Source: Verrucomicrobiota bacterium
GTDB lineage: Bacteria; Verrucomicrobiota; Verrucomicrobiia; Limisphaerales; UBA1100
Direction of reading: 5' to 3'
Assembly (NCBI GenBank): GCA_030747505.1
Contig: JASLKQ010000008.1
Location: 1-59,428, forward strand
Length of the DNA stretch: 59,428 nt
Shown: in pieces, positions 26,144-37,902 of the stretch
How the letters are laid out: the number at the start of each line of letters is the position of its first letter
Position numbering within the stretch: the first letter of the stretch is position 1
Made by a program: the position numbers and the translations under genes
The notes under the pieces: generated by a model
Seen by the model: the letters and a program-made list of their open reading frames with translations, nothing else
Databases searched by the model: none
Told to the model about the DNA's origin: nothing

Positions 26144-26551
26144 CTATCGACCGAATACGGCCCTTGCAGGCATCATCGAATGCACGCGTGGAGGCGTGAT
26201 TATGATCATCGATCCCGCTGTCGGCTGCACATACATTGGGCGCGCGTACATGTATCCGGGGTTCATGGCCATGGTATGCATCGGCAACCCTTGCTGGGTG
26301 TTTGGGCCGAACGGTTGATAAGGATATCCGTAGCCATAGGCTGGGTTGATCATGGGGGTGGGCACGACAGTTACCGGTGGTGCCGGCGGATTAATAATAA
26401 CCGTGGCAGAAGGCGCACTTTGAGAGGTAGCCGGCGCAGTGATTTTGACGGGATTAACGGTTCCGGTATGAATCACTCCTGGGCCAAAGATTTGAGCTGA
26501 AAGTTGGGAGCCCATTCCCAGAACCACCAGAAGGCTTACTCGCTTCAACAT
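26144..26551 (-). CDS. Small secreted proline/tyrosine-rich protein
   Basis: This is a 135-residue exported protein of unknown family. The signal peptide ends QLSAQ. The mature part is low-complexity, rich in Pro, Tyr, Met and Gly (PAYGYGYPYQPFGPN, MHTMAMNPGYMYARPMYV), and the C-terminus is AVFGR. It is preceded by a good promoter and followed by a hairpin terminator, so it may be expressed apart from the LpoB genes downstream. Confidence 0.7.
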   Translation of the reverse strand: MLKRVSLLVVLGMGSQLSAQIFGPGVIHTGTVNPVKITAPATSQSAPSATVIINPPAPPVTVVPTPMINPAYGYGYPYQPFGPNTQQGLPMHTMAMNPGYMYARPMYVQPTAGSMIIITPPRVHSMMPARAVFGR

Positions 26552-26557
26552 AAAAAA

Positions 26558-26585
26558 ATCCTACGCCTGCACGAGGCTTTGGCAA
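26558..26585 (-). promoter_or_regulatory. Predicted promoter at the head of the envelope gene cluster
   Basis: On the minus strand, TTGCCA (26580-26585), a 16-base spacer and TAGGAT (26558-26563), then a run of T before the ATG. It has the same form as the ACIII, efp and SGNH promoters. The -10 lies only 6 bases from the start codon, so the mRNA may be leaderless. Confidence 0.5.
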
Positions 26586-26676
26586 CTGAATAGTATGCGT
26601 AAGAGGAAGTTTGCCCGCCGCTTTTCTCTCGTGATACTCCCAATGGTTCATTAGTCTGGTCGCCCCTTTAACTACG

Positions 26677-27453
26677 ATGTTGGCCAAACGCGTTATTCCC
26701 TGTCTGGATGTCCATGATGGACAAGTGACCCGTGGTGTGCAGTTTGGCAAGGCCGAGGCTGGGGAACTGCGCAATGTGGGGGATCCGGTGGAGTTGGCCC
26801 TTGCCTACAATGAGCAGGGGGCTGATGAGATGGTTTTTTTCGATATCACCGCCACGGCTCATGAACGCAAAACGATTGTAGATGTGATTGAGCGGGCGGG
26901 GGACCAGTGTTTCATGCCGCTGACAGTAGGGGGCGGTATTCGCACCCTTGAAGATATGAGTACGATGCTTAAGGCGGGGGCCGACAAGGTAAGTATCAAT
27001 TCCTCAGCGATTGCCAATCCCAAGCTCATTGGTGAGGGTGCGGAGAAATTTGGCAGCCAATGCATTGTGGTGAGTATTGATGCTAAAAAAACTGGAGGCG
27101 AAGAGTGGAGAGTTTTTACCCACGGCGGTCGCAAGGAAGCAGGTTTGAATGCCATTGAATGGGCCAGGGAAGCGGTGAAACTGGGAGCAGGCGAGATTGT
27201 CTTAAATAGTATTGATGCAGATGGAACCAAGGCGGGTTATGACATTGAGATCACGCGGCGTATCAGTGAAAACGTGGGGGTGCCGGTGGTAGCCAGCGGA
27301 GGGGCAGGCAACCTCGACCACATGGTGGATGTATTGAAGGAAGGAAAGGCCGATGCGGTGTTGGCGGCCAGCATTTTTCATTTTGGTGAATATACCGTGG
27401 GTGAGGTGAAAGAACATCTGGCTAGAGCGGATATTCCAGTGCGACTGGTATAA
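26677..27453 (+). CDS. hisF: Imidazole glycerol phosphate synthase, cyclase subunit
   Basis: With glutaminase HisH, this enzyme makes imidazole glycerol phosphate and AICAR. Its 258 residues form a TIM barrel with [18 protein letters not shown] (catalytic Asp of the first half), [12 protein letters not shown] and [15 protein letters not shown]-type (second catalytic Asp), and [13 protein letters not shown]. It is followed by hisI and trpE. hisH is not in the window, and the HisA partner step is the eukaryotic-type protein encoded at 14324. Confidence 0.96.
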   Translation: MLAKRVIPCLDVHDGQVTRGVQFGKAEAGELRNVGDPVELALAYNEQGADEMVFFDITATAHERKTIVDVIERAGDQCFMPLTVGGGIRTLEDMSTMLKAGADKVSINSSAIANPKLIGEGAEKFGSQCIVVSIDAKKTGGEEWRVFTHGGRKEAGLNAIEWAREAVKLGAGEIVLNSIDADGTKAGYDIEITRRISENVGVPVVASGGAGNLDHMVDVLKEGKADAVLAASIFHFGEYTVGEVKEHLARADIPVRLV

Positions 27454-27511
27454 TAATTTTTCCGTTTCTTTTTTCCTGTGCTGCATCAGTGGCCTGCGGT
27501 AAACCAAGTGC

Positions 27512-27895
27512 ATGTCTTTTATCGACAAATTGAAATTTAATGGTGATGGCTTAATCCCGGCCATCATCCAGGAGGAGGGCACGGGGCGCGTGCTCATGAT
27601 GGCTTGGATGAATGCCGATTCCATTGCTGATACTCTCAAGACCGGTAAAACGCATTTCTGGAGTCGCAGCCGACAAAAATACTGGATGAAAGGTGAGAGC
27701 AGTGGGCACACGCAGGAGGTAAAGGATTTTGCCTACGATTGTGATGGCGATACGCTGCTCATTCAAGTGGCTCAGGAAGGGGCTGCCTGCCACAAAGGCT
27801 ACAAGAGCTGTTTCTTTACCTCCGTGAAGGACGATGAATCGGAGATCACTGAGAAACGCCTCTTTGATCCAGATGAGGTGTATGGCAAGAAATAA
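27512..27895 (+). CDS. hisI: Phosphoribosyl-AMP cyclohydrolase
   Basis: This enzyme opens the adenine ring of PR-AMP, the third step of histidine synthesis. Its 127 residues form a single-domain form without the HisE part. Motifs: GRVLMMAWMNADS, THFWSRSRQKYWMKGESSGH and the metal-binding YDCDGDTLLIQV followed by GAACHKGYKSCFF, with the zinc cysteines. It is 58 bases after hisF and coupled to trpE (two bases between stop and next start). Confidence 0.95.
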   Translation: MSFIDKLKFNGDGLIPAIIQEEGTGRVLMMAWMNADSIADTLKTGKTHFWSRSRQKYWMKGESSGHTQEVKDFAYDCDGDTLLIQVAQEGAACHKGYKSCFFTSVKDDESEITEKRLFDPDEVYGKK

Positions 27896-27897
27896 AG

Positions 27898-29433
27898 GTG
27901 AGTGAAGATTCGCACATTACTCCTTCGCGCGATGAGTTTTTGACCCACGCTCAGTCAGGGAACCTGATCCCGGTTTACCGCGAGATTCTCGGCGACTTTG
28001 AGACGCCCTTATCGGCTTACCGGAAAATTCGTTCGGATGGCGAGGCATTCCTGTGTGAGAGTGTGGAAGGTGGAGAACATTTAAGCCGGTACTCTTTTGT
28101 GGGTTGTAACCCGCGCGGTATTATTCGCCAAGACGGTGATCGGGTGCAGGTGGTCGAAGAAGGCAAGGTTACCGCAACCTATATCGTGAGCCGTGAGCCT
28201 GGAGAAAATCATGTACGTGATGGCTTGGAGGTGGTGGAGAAAGTTTTGGGGCGCTATCAGGCGGTGGATTTGCCAGGCTTGCCGCGCTTTACCGGCGGGG
28301 CGATGGGATTTGTGGGTTACGAATTTATCCACGATGTGGAGCCGGTGGTTCCTCGCCCTACCAAGGATGAACTAGGGACGCCCACGATGTATTTTCTGAT
28401 TGCCGATGAACTTCTCATCTTCGATCGCGTGCGGCAGACAGTAACGATATTGGTTAATGCTATTATTGAAGAGGGGGGCAAGCCTGAGGATACTTATGAG
28501 GGTGCAGTGGATGAAATTGATCGTCTTGTTTCTCTATTGGAACAACCCAGTGAACATCGCCCTGTAACGCTTTCGGCAGAACCACCGGCGGCACCCTTTG
28601 AGTCAAATATGGAAAAGGAGACTTTCCTAAGCAATGTCAACAAGAGTAAGGAGTACATTCAAGCGGGTGACGTTATCCAAGTGGTTGGCTCACAACGCTT
28701 TTCCACTGAAGTGAAGGCTGACCCACTGGATGTTTACCGGGCGGTACGTTCCATTAATCCTTCGCCTTACATGTTTCTATTGGAACTCGATGGGTTTTCG
28801 CTTGTAGGTGCTTCACCGGAGATTCATGTGCGTAGTGAGGAGGGCAAGGTGCAGATTCGGCCCATTGCCGGCACCCGGCCAAGAGGTAAAACGCATGAAG
28901 AGGATTTGTCGCATGAAGAGGAGTTGTTGGCTGATCCCAAGGAGCGGGCTGAGCATGTGATGCTGGTGGACTTGGCTCGTAATGACATCGGCCGAGTGTG
29001 TGAATACGGCAGTGTGCAGGTGGCCGATCTCATGGTGATTGAACGCTACAGTCACGTGATGCACATTGTCTCGAGTGTGGTCGGTCAGCTTAGTGCGGAT
29101 AAAACTCCATATGACTTGATGCGCACCACTTTCCCTGCGGGCACACTCACTGGGGCACCGAAGATTCGTGCGATGCAGATTATCAGTGAATTTGAGCAGA
29201 CTACCCGGGGGCCTTATGGAGGGACCGTTGGCTACTTCAGTTTCAACGGGAATCTTGATTGTTGTATAACCATCCGTACGGCCTTGCTTAAGGATGGTAA
29301 AGCGTATGTGCAGGCAGGGGGCGGTTGGGTTTATGATTCAGTGCCTGAGGCTGAGTTTCAGGAAACGGTTAATAAAGCCAAGGCCATGATTAAAGCAGTA
29401 GCTTTGGCTGAGCACTGCGTGAGTGGTTCATAG
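27898..29433 (+). CDS. trpE: Anthranilate synthase component I
   Basis: This enzyme converts chorismate to anthranilate using ammonia from the TrpG partner. Length is 511 residues. The start is GTG at 27898, two bases after hisI. The N-terminal domain has LSRYSFVGCNPRG. The catalytic core has PSPYMFLLELDGFSLVGASPE, RPIAGTRPRGKT, ERAEHVMLVDLARNDIGRV and TLTGAPKIRAMQII. No leader peptide or attenuator is visible, as it is coupled to hisI. trpG is not in the window. Confidence 0.95.
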   Translation: MSEDSHITPSRDEFLTHAQSGNLIPVYREILGDFETPLSAYRKIRSDGEAFLCESVEGGEHLSRYSFVGCNPRGIIRQDGDRVQVVEEGKVTATYIVSREPGENHVRDGLEVVEKVLGRYQAVDLPGLPRFTGGAMGFVGYEFIHDVEPVVPRPTKDELGTPTMYFLIADELLIFDRVRQTVTILVNAIIEEGGKPEDTYEGAVDEIDRLVSLLEQPSEHRPVTLSAEPPAAPFESNMEKETFLSNVNKSKEYIQAGDVIQVVGSQRFSTEVKADPLDVYRAVRSINPSPYMFLLELDGFSLVGASPEIHVRSEEGKVQIRPIAGTRPRGKTHEEDLSHEEELLADPKERAEHVMLVDLARNDIGRVCEYGSVQVADLMVIERYSHVMHIVSSVVGQLSADKTPYDLMRTTFPAGTLTGAPKIRAMQIISEFEQTTRGPYGGTVGYFSFNGNLDCCITIRTALLKDGKAYVQAGGGWVYDSVPEAEFQETVNKAKAMIKAVALAEHCVSGS

Positions 29434-29496
29434 ATTTTTCCGCTATTGCTTCGGTGGATTAAAGCTGTTTTAGTTCTGCTCCTTGAGATTTTAATT

Positions 29497-29916
29497 ATGG
29501 CTACAGAACGTTCACTTATTTTGCTTAAACCCGATTGTCTGGATGGTCATCATGCCGGAGAGACCATCGGACGTTTTGAAAAGGCGGGTTTTGAAATTCG
29601 CGCCGCCAAGCTTATTGCCCTAACTGATGGGCTGCTCAAAGAGCACTATGCCCATATCGCTGACCGGCCTTTTTTTCCTGAGATTGTCGAATTTATGAGC
29701 TCCCGGCCCGTGCTCGCTTTGGTAATGGAAGGGGAAAACGCTGTAACAGCAATTCGTGATTTGCTTGGGCCGACTGATTCCACCCAGGCTCCGGCAGGTA
29801 CAATTCGTGGAGATATGGGAACCACCAGCATGAAGAATATTTGTCATGCCTCTGATTCGGTTGAAAATGCCGCCATTGAGGTTGACCGCTTTTTTGGTGA
29901 AGGTGAAGTTCATTGA
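29497..29916 (+). CDS. ndk: Nucleoside-diphosphate kinase
   Basis: It transfers the terminal phosphate between nucleoside di- and triphosphates through a phosphohistidine. Length is 139 residues from ATG 29497 (MATERSLILLKPD); a longer frame adds a non-homologous hydrophobic start. The active histidine is in NICHASDSVENA (family norm NxxHGSD, here Gly to Ala). It lies between trpE and the nitroreductase. Confidence 0.95.
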   Translation: MATERSLILLKPDCLDGHHAGETIGRFEKAGFEIRAAKLIALTDGLLKEHYAHIADRPFFPEIVEFMSSRPVLALVMEGENAVTAIRDLLGPTDSTQAPAGTIRGDMGTTSMKNICHASDSVENAAIEVDRFFGEGEVH

Positions 29917-29937
29917 ACTCGGGCGTTTATAACGGCC

Positions 29938-30612
29938 ATGAATCCGGCTGAGTTTCTATCCGTCTTGCGCGCGCGCCATTGTCAGCGCGCCTTTACCTCT
30001 GAGGCGGTTCCTCAGGAGACACTTGAAGATATCCTTTTGACTGCCGGTCAAGCACCCTCCGGAAAGAATACCCAGCCTTGGCGTGTTGCGGTGGTCAGTG
30101 GAGGTAAACGTGAGGAATTGAGTGAGGCTCTGTGCGCTGCCTATGATGCAGGGGAGAAACCACAACCTGATTACGAATACTCACTGCAACCGGAACCTGA
30201 GGAATGGCGGGAGCGGGCGCGTGACTGTGGTTACTCGCTCTTTGCGCTTAAGGGGATCGAACGTAAGGACGTGGAAGCACGCAAGGCACATGGTCGGGAG
30301 AACTTTACTTTTTTCGGGGCACCCGTGCAGATGATTTTCCACCTTCCTGCCGGCGCAGAGCGTGGTAATTTTCTTGATGTAGGCATGTTCATGCAAAATG
30401 TGATGTTGGGACTCACAGCTCATGGACTTGGGGGATGCCCACAATTCAGTGTAGCGGGCTATGCGAATATTGTTCGTTCAATTCTGGGATTACCCTCGAA
30501 TCGGTGGATCGTTTCGGGATTATCGCTTGGATATTCTGATCACCACGCAAAGGTTAATACCTTTGCTCCGGACCGACTCCCTATATCCGATTTTGTCGAA
30601 TGGCATGAGTAA
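29938..30612 (+). CDS. Nitroreductase-family flavoprotein
   Basis: This is an FMN-dependent NAD(P)H oxidoreductase of 224 residues. The FMN site is RARHCQRAFTSE near the N-terminus (R-x-x-x-R-x-F) and QAPSGKNTQPWRV. The C-terminal block GLTAHGLGGCPQFSV and LGLPSNRWIVSGLSLGY is typical. The physiological substrate is unknown; the fold also covers quinone reductases and dehalogenases. It starts 22 bases after ndk. Confidence 0.9.
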   Translation: MNPAEFLSVLRARHCQRAFTSEAVPQETLEDILLTAGQAPSGKNTQPWRVAVVSGGKREELSEALCAAYDAGEKPQPDYEYSLQPEPEEWRERARDCGYSLFALKGIERKDVEARKAHGRENFTFFGAPVQMIFHLPAGAERGNFLDVGMFMQNVMLGLTAHGLGGCPQFSVAGYANIVRSILGLPSNRWIVSGLSLGYSDHHAKVNTFAPDRLPISDFVEWHE

Positions 30613-30680
30613 GAAAAAAATCCAATCGCCAAAACCCTCCTGTTCCTCAACAATCAAGACCCAGCCGGTTAATCATATCG

Positions 30681-32117
30681 ATGAGTGAAGAATGTTACAT
30701 TAAGGCCCCCTGTTGTGAATGTAACGGACGTGTTTCCCTGCCATTGGATGCGGTTGGAGTGGATTTCAACTGTCCGCATTGTGGGGCAGGCTTACAAATG
30801 CTCCTTAAACACGTTTGTGAGCACTGTAACGGGAAATTGTCATTTGATGGAAACCCGGATGCCATAGGCGCAGAGATTGAGTGTGGCCATTGCCACGCTC
30901 AAACACATTTATCCCCCTCAACGTTTTCGACCGAGATTCCTGAAGAGGAACCTGCTGACAAGGGATCTGCTCCAGACGAACCGGAGGAGATTCAGGAAGT
31001 TCATGAGGAGGATGTCGCTGATGAACCGGAGGAAGCGAAGCCCAAGCGCAGTGGGCCTCCTCCTCCGCGTGCCTCAAGGAGAGGGGCAGGGCCTCCGCGC
31101 CCAAGGCAAAAAAAATCAGCTAAACCCAAGTCAACATCTGGAGACGAACCTCCAGCGAAGTTGGGTCGTCGTTTGGCCGGGTCTGGGCCGAAAGAATCTT
31201 CTGGAGATGCTCCTCCTGATCCTAAACTTACCCCCCCGGGGAAGCCTTCCAAGGCAGCCCCAAAGCGAACCAGTAAAGTTGAGAGTGTTGATGAAGCCGG
31301 AGCACCTTCTCCGCGCAGAGCAGGAACACCTCCTCCGGATCTTTTCGATTCCGAAGAACCAGCGAAACCGACTGCGGATGTAATCAATCCAATGGAGGGA
31401 GTTGCAGCTAATGAATCACCGCCCCCGGTACCTCCTTCGGCACCGCCCCCGGTACCTCCTTCGGCAGCTCCCACGGTACCTCCTTCGGCAGCTCCCACGG
31501 CACCCCCTTCGGCAGCTCCCTCGGCACCTGCATCAGTAGAACGGCGAATTGCCGGCAGAAAAATTGCAGGAGAGACTCCCCGTGTTAAATCTGAAGGGCC
31601 TCCAAAGCCGGCGTTTAAAGGCTCAAATGAAGAGGGCGAAACTTCTGACTCTGAAGAGACGATTGAACGAAAAGAGAAGTACAAAAAAATTGCTGTTATC
31701 GCTGCTGGGGTGGCTTTTGTTTGGGTCTTAGTCTATGTTGCGTTACCAGCGGCAGTGGAGATTTTTTCCCCGGTTAAAGCGAAGAAAATCAGGCAATACA
31801 CCCGGTTTCAGTTTGAGGGAGCCGAACGGCATGATCTTTCGAAGGATTTCAAAATTGATCATGATGCGACGGCAATCACGGGCTTGAATGATCCTAATGG
31901 ATTGTTGTATGTGACCGGCAGTATTCAAAACGTTTCTTCAGAAACTTACAATCAGGTGGAAGTGAATATTGAGTTGTATGATTCACAGGAGAATTTAATC
32001 GGCACAACCTTGGATTACACAAATCAACTTGGCCCCAATTTGGCTTGGACGTTTAGAGCTGCGTGTCCCTTAACTAATGCGTCATCAGCCAAGGTGCTGA
32101 ATGTGATAGCACGCTAG
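30681..32117 (+). CDS. Zinc-ribbon, proline-repeat, membrane-anchored FxLYD protein
   Basis: The protein has 478 residues. The N-terminal 75 residues hold zinc-ribbon-like cysteine pairs (CCEC, CPHC, CEHC, CGHC). A long acidic then basic, Pro-rich region follows, with octapeptide repeats of the type PPSAxPxx at about 247-283. One transmembrane helix lies around residue 337-360 (VIAAGVAFVWVLVYVALP). The C-terminal domain has the FxLYD fold signature (VNIELYDSQENLIGTT). It is predicted to face outside after the anchor while the zinc part stays in the cytoplasm. Function is unknown. Its proline runs would need EF-P. Confidence 0.75.
   Translation: MSEECYIKAPCCECNGRVSLPLDAVGVDFNCPHCGAGLQMLLKHVCEHCNGKLSFDGNPDAIGAEIECGHCHAQTHLSPSTFSTEIPEEEPADKGSAPDEPEEIQEVHEEDVADEPEEAKPKRSGPPPPRASRRGAGPPRPRQKKSAKPKSTSGDEPPAKLGRRLAGSGPKESSGDAPPDPKLTPPGKPSKAAPKRTSKVESVDEAGAPSPRRAGTPPPDLFDSEEPAKPTADVINPMEGVAANESPPPVPPSAPPPVPPSAAPTVPPSAAPTAPPSAAPSAPASVERRIAGRKIAGETPRVKSEGPPKPAFKGSNEEGETSDSEETIERKEKYKKIAVIAAGVAFVWVLVYVALPAAVEIFSPVKAKKIRQYTRFQFEGAERHDLSKDFKIDHDATAITGLNDPNGLLYVTGSIQNVSSETYNQVEVNIELYDSQENLIGTTLDYTNQLGPNLAWTFRAACPLTNASSAKVLNVIAR
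31421..31530 (+). repeat. 24-base tandem repeat encoding a Pro/Ala/Ser-rich stretch
   Basis: About four and a half in-frame copies of a 24-base unit containing GG[T/C]ACCTCCTTCGGC (copies start near 31427, 31451, 31475, 31499 and 31523). Each encodes eight residues of the P-x-V/A-PPSA form. Copies differ by a few bases and are likely to vary in number between strains. Confidence 0.85.
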
Positions 32118-32362
32118 GCTTTCGGCTGACTCTGGCATGTGTGGTTGTACAGGTTGATATTATTTTGTTGATCAGTTTTCCTTGGTGGCTTGTGGAGATG
32201 AGTAGGGCCCTGGGTATCAGACTGAGTTTTTTGGTCTAGGATGTCTGTTTCTCCAAAATATTGCACGAGACTATTCCTTGCACTCCGATGGAATCTGCTA
32301 AACAAAAAAATTCAACAACTGTCACTTGACCGGTGGGTGGGTGCCCCCGTTGAATGCTCCTC

Positions 32363-32866
32363 ATGTCAGTTGAGACACAAGTAGAAAACAAATATTTGAT
32401 TTTCCAGAAATCCGGTATTCACAACTATGGTGCCTACGCGAAGAAGCCTATTCGTAAGGGATCTCGAATTATTGAGTATATCGGGCGGCCTGTTACTAAG
32501 AAAGACGCACAAACGGAGCTTGAGGATGGCAACGGCTATATTTTCATCATAAATAAGCACTTCGATATTGACGGTAGCGTGCCATGGAACCCCGCACGCT
32601 TTATTAATCATGGGTGTTCAGTTAATGCGGAATCAGAAGTGAAGGATGATCGTGTGTGGATTATTGCCACTCGAAATATCAAAAAAGGTGAGGAAGTTCT
32701 CTACAATTACAACTACGATTTGGTAGACGCGTTTGACAACCCCTGCAATTGTGGTGCCGAAAATTGTCTTGGCTACATGGTTGGCGAGGACTACTGGCCG
32801 AAGCTGCGAAAAAAGATCGCCAAACGCGAAAAGAAAAAGGCAGACAAGGCTAAAGGCAATAAATAG
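32363..32866 (+). CDS. SET-domain protein with a post-SET zinc motif
   Basis: This is a predicted protein-lysine methyltransferase of 167 residues. The SET core runs from about residue 11: SGIHNYGAYAKKPIRKGSRI, FINHGC at 80-85, and EEVLYNYNYD with the catalytic tyrosine. A post-SET cluster C128-N-C130-GAEN-C135 can bind zinc with Cys85. A Lys-rich tail follows. The start is ATG 32363, though ATG 32354 is also possible. The 245 bases upstream hold no gene. The domain is typical of eukaryotes and of scattered bacteria. No histone-like target gene is nearby. Confidence 0.88.
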   Translation: MSVETQVENKYLIFQKSGIHNYGAYAKKPIRKGSRIIEYIGRPVTKKDAQTELEDGNGYIFIINKHFDIDGSVPWNPARFINHGCSVNAESEVKDDRVWIIATRNIKKGEEVLYNYNYDLVDAFDNPCNCGAENCLGYMVGEDYWPKLRKKIAKREKKKADKAKGNK

Positions 32867-32867
32867 G

Positions 32868-33236
32868 CTAGATCTCCATCGGCCAATCAGAGGCGATCAT
32901 CCCTTTGTAGCCGTTCTCCAGTGACTTGACATTGGTGTACCCCATTTTTTGAGCAGCATCGCAGGTGAGCGCGCTGCGGTAACCTCCACCGCAATACATG
33001 ATGATCTCTGTTTCTTTTTCGGGGAATCGTGCCTCCAAATCGCGTTCCAGAATTCCTTTCCCGAGATATTGGGCGCCTTTGGCATGTGCTTTGTTCCATT
33101 CACTTTCTTCCCGAACGTCGAGTAATACCACTTCGGTATTTTCCTCCAGTCGCAAACGAGCATCGGTGAGGGATATTTCACTTACTCGTGTCAGTGCATC
33201 CTCCACGAGGCTCAAAAATCCAGCTGAGTGTTTCAT
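32868..33236 (-). CDS. Rhodanese-domain protein
   Basis: This is a single rhodanese fold, 122 residues, cytoplasmic. The active-site loop is IIMYCGGGYRSAL, with the Cys expected to carry persulfide sulfur. VVLLDVREESEWNKAH is the usual CH2-like motif. It converges on the SET gene with one base between stops and diverges from the glutaredoxin gene. A role in sulfur transfer is likely; the partner is unknown. Confidence 0.88.
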   Translation of the reverse strand: MKHSAGFLSLVEDALTRVSEISLTDARLRLEENTEVVLLDVREESEWNKAHAKGAQYLGKGILERDLEARFPEKETEIIMYCGGGYRSALTCDAAQKMGYTNVKSLENGYKGMIASDWPMEI

Positions 33237-33304
33237 GGGGTTATAGTAGCTTTAATCAGGCAAATAGGCTAGTCTTCGGTTAGTTCAAATCTATTGGAAC
33301 AGCA

Positions 33305-33558
33305 ATGTATCAACCTGAATCTGCAATACTATATGTGAAACCGGTGTGTGGGTGGTGTCGGCAGGCTGAGCATTGGCTCAAAAGTCAGGGGATTGAATTT
33401 GAAACGATTGATGTGATGGAAAATGCAGAGGCCTTTGAGCACATGAAACGAATTTCCGGTCAGACATTGGCCCCGGTGATTGAGGTGGACGGGAAAGTGC
33501 TTGCGGACTTTGGAGCGCGGGAGTTGGTGGTGTTTTGGGAAGGTTTGGGGAAGGACGC

Positions 33559-33562
<4 letters not shown>
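33305..33562 (+). CDS. Glutaredoxin-family protein
   Basis: This is a small thiol-redox protein of 85 residues. The active site is VKPVCGWCRQAEHWL. The cis-proline region LAPVIEVDGKVLADFG matches glutaredoxins. The CGWC dithiol replaces the usual CPYC. Its stop overlaps the lipA start (ATGA), so the pair is co-translated, a link that may serve iron-sulfur or lipoate sulfur supply. Confidence 0.88.
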
Positions 33563-36458
<2,896 letters not shown>

Positions 36459-36646
36459 GGGCTTCAATTTCGCACAATCTTCCTCGTTTCCTTCAAAACT
36501 TGGTGAATAACCCATTCTTGGGCTTTGGCAGCTCTCCTGCTATGTATCACACCGTTGCGAGGGAGCCGCACGAACTGACCAGGGAGGGCACACCAAACCA
36601 CGACCTTTTTTTGAGGTAAGTTGTGTTCTCACACATTTGGGTGAAA

Positions 36647-37153
36647 ATGAACATGGGTAAACTGGACGCACCGGATACGCATTATTTATCCGGAGCAGAG
36701 GGGTGGATGGAATTGGGTGATCTGCAGTCGGCCTTAGCCGAGCTGGAGTTCATCTCTGAATCTTACCGTAAACATTACGATGTGCTGCAGGTACGCTGGC
36801 ACATTTACAATCGTATGGAGGATTGGGAGACCTGTCTGGTGGTGAGCCTCCAGATGATCGAGTCCAATCCGGAATTACCACAGGGATGGATCAACCACGG
36901 CAATGGCCTTTTTTACCTGCGCCGTTTTCAGGAGGCTTATGATGCGTTGTCGCCGGTTGCCAAACGATTTCCGCATGATGAAGCCATCCCCTACAATCTT
37001 GCCTGCTACAAGTGCCAGAATGGAGAATTGCAGGAGGCTCGTTCCTGGCTGGAACGGGCACTCAAGGTGGGCGATGCCAAGCGCGTGAAGCAAATGGCCG
37101 CAACCGATCCGGATTTAACGCCCCTCTGGAAAGAGGGCGTAAAGATCAATTAA
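36647..37153 (+). CDS. Small TPR protein
   Basis: This is a cytoplasmic helical-repeat protein of about 168 residues. Several tetratricopeptide units are readable (YLSGAEGWMELGDLQSALAE, GNGLFYLRRFQEAYDALSP, CYKCQNGELQEARSWLERAL). The start is uncertain between ATG 36647 and 36653. No enzyme domain is present. A similar TPR gene lies at 44713. The following DsrE-like genes are in the same direction but 42 bases away. Confidence 0.8.
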   Translation: MNMGKLDAPDTHYLSGAEGWMELGDLQSALAELEFISESYRKHYDVLQVRWHIYNRMEDWETCLVVSLQMIESNPELPQGWINHGNGLFYLRRFQEAYDALSPVAKRFPHDEAIPYNLACYKCQNGELQEARSWLERALKVGDAKRVKQMAATDPDLTPLWKEGVKIN

Positions 37154-37195
37154 GGCTGCCTTTACTCTTTGAGGATCATTCATTAGCCTAGCTCC

Positions 37196-37513
37196 ATGGC
37201 GCAAGAGCCCCGCAAGCTAGGCATTCTTCTTTCGGTAGCGCCCGATCATCCGAATTTTCTGCATGGTTTGCAGTTGGCCACCGCTGCCTTGAATGCCCGG
37301 GACGAAGTCTACCTCTATTGTCTGGATGAAGCAGTCCGGGGAGTGGGCGATGAACGCCTGCAGGTTTTAAAGGCACATGGTTTGCGTCTCTTTGCCTGCT
37401 CTTTTGCCGCGCAACGCCGCAAATTGCCCCAGACGGAACATGCCCTTTATGGAGGGCTGACGATGCTCAATGACGTGATGGGAACCACTGACCGGTTTGT
37501 GAGTTTCAACTGA
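37196..37513 (+). CDS. DsrE-family protein, first of a trio
   Basis: This is a 105-residue alpha/beta protein of the DsrE/TusD type: KLGILLSVAPDHPNFLHGLQ, ARDEVYLYCLDEAVRGVGD and HGLRLFACSFAAQRR. The cysteine in LYCLDEAV or FACSF could hold sulfur. The family takes part in sulfur relay to thiouridine and in dissimilatory sulfur metabolism. The stop overlaps the next start by one base. Confidence 0.75.
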   Translation: MAQEPRKLGILLSVAPDHPNFLHGLQLATAALNARDEVYLYCLDEAVRGVGDERLQVLKAHGLRLFACSFAAQRRKLPQTEHALYGGLTMLNDVMGTTDRFVSFN

Positions 37514-37899
37514 TGGAGGAAGGTCTTGCCAGTATTGTCAGCAAAGGCCCCAAGCGCCGGGTGTTGGTGGTGGTCGATGCTGATCCCCGCACTGATGGGC
37601 GGGTGGCTGAAGCGGTGCGAATGGCCGGTGGAGTGGGGGTGTGGGGTCAGGTGGAATTTCATGTGGTGTTGCGTGGGGCTGCTGCACGTGCAATTGGCGC
37701 TGGTGCGGTGGATTTTCCGAATGGGAAGATGTACGGACAGTTTATTGGAATGATCCGGGAGAAGGGCGGGAAGGTCTGGGTGATGCCCGATGCGGAAGCC
37801 ATGGAAGTGGTTGATGTCGATGAAATGGTTAACCACAGTTTGAAAGAAGATCAGTTTATGGCTTTGAGTACGGAGTTTAACAGCGTGATGCGTTTTTAA
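37513..37899 (+). CDS. DsrE-like protein, second of a trio
   Basis: This is a 128-residue protein of the same fold: RRVLVVVDADPRTDGRVAEA, GQVEFHVVLRGAAAR and GGKVWVMPD. It lacks cysteine, so it is probably a partner rather than a sulfur carrier. It is coupled to the genes on both sides. Confidence 0.7.
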   Translation: MEEGLASIVSKGPKRRVLVVVDADPRTDGRVAEAVRMAGGVGVWGQVEFHVVLRGAAARAIGAGAVDFPNGKMYGQFIGMIREKGGKVWVMPDAEAMEVVDVDEMVNHSLKEDQFMALSTEFNSVMRF

Positions 37900-37902
37900 G
37901 AT

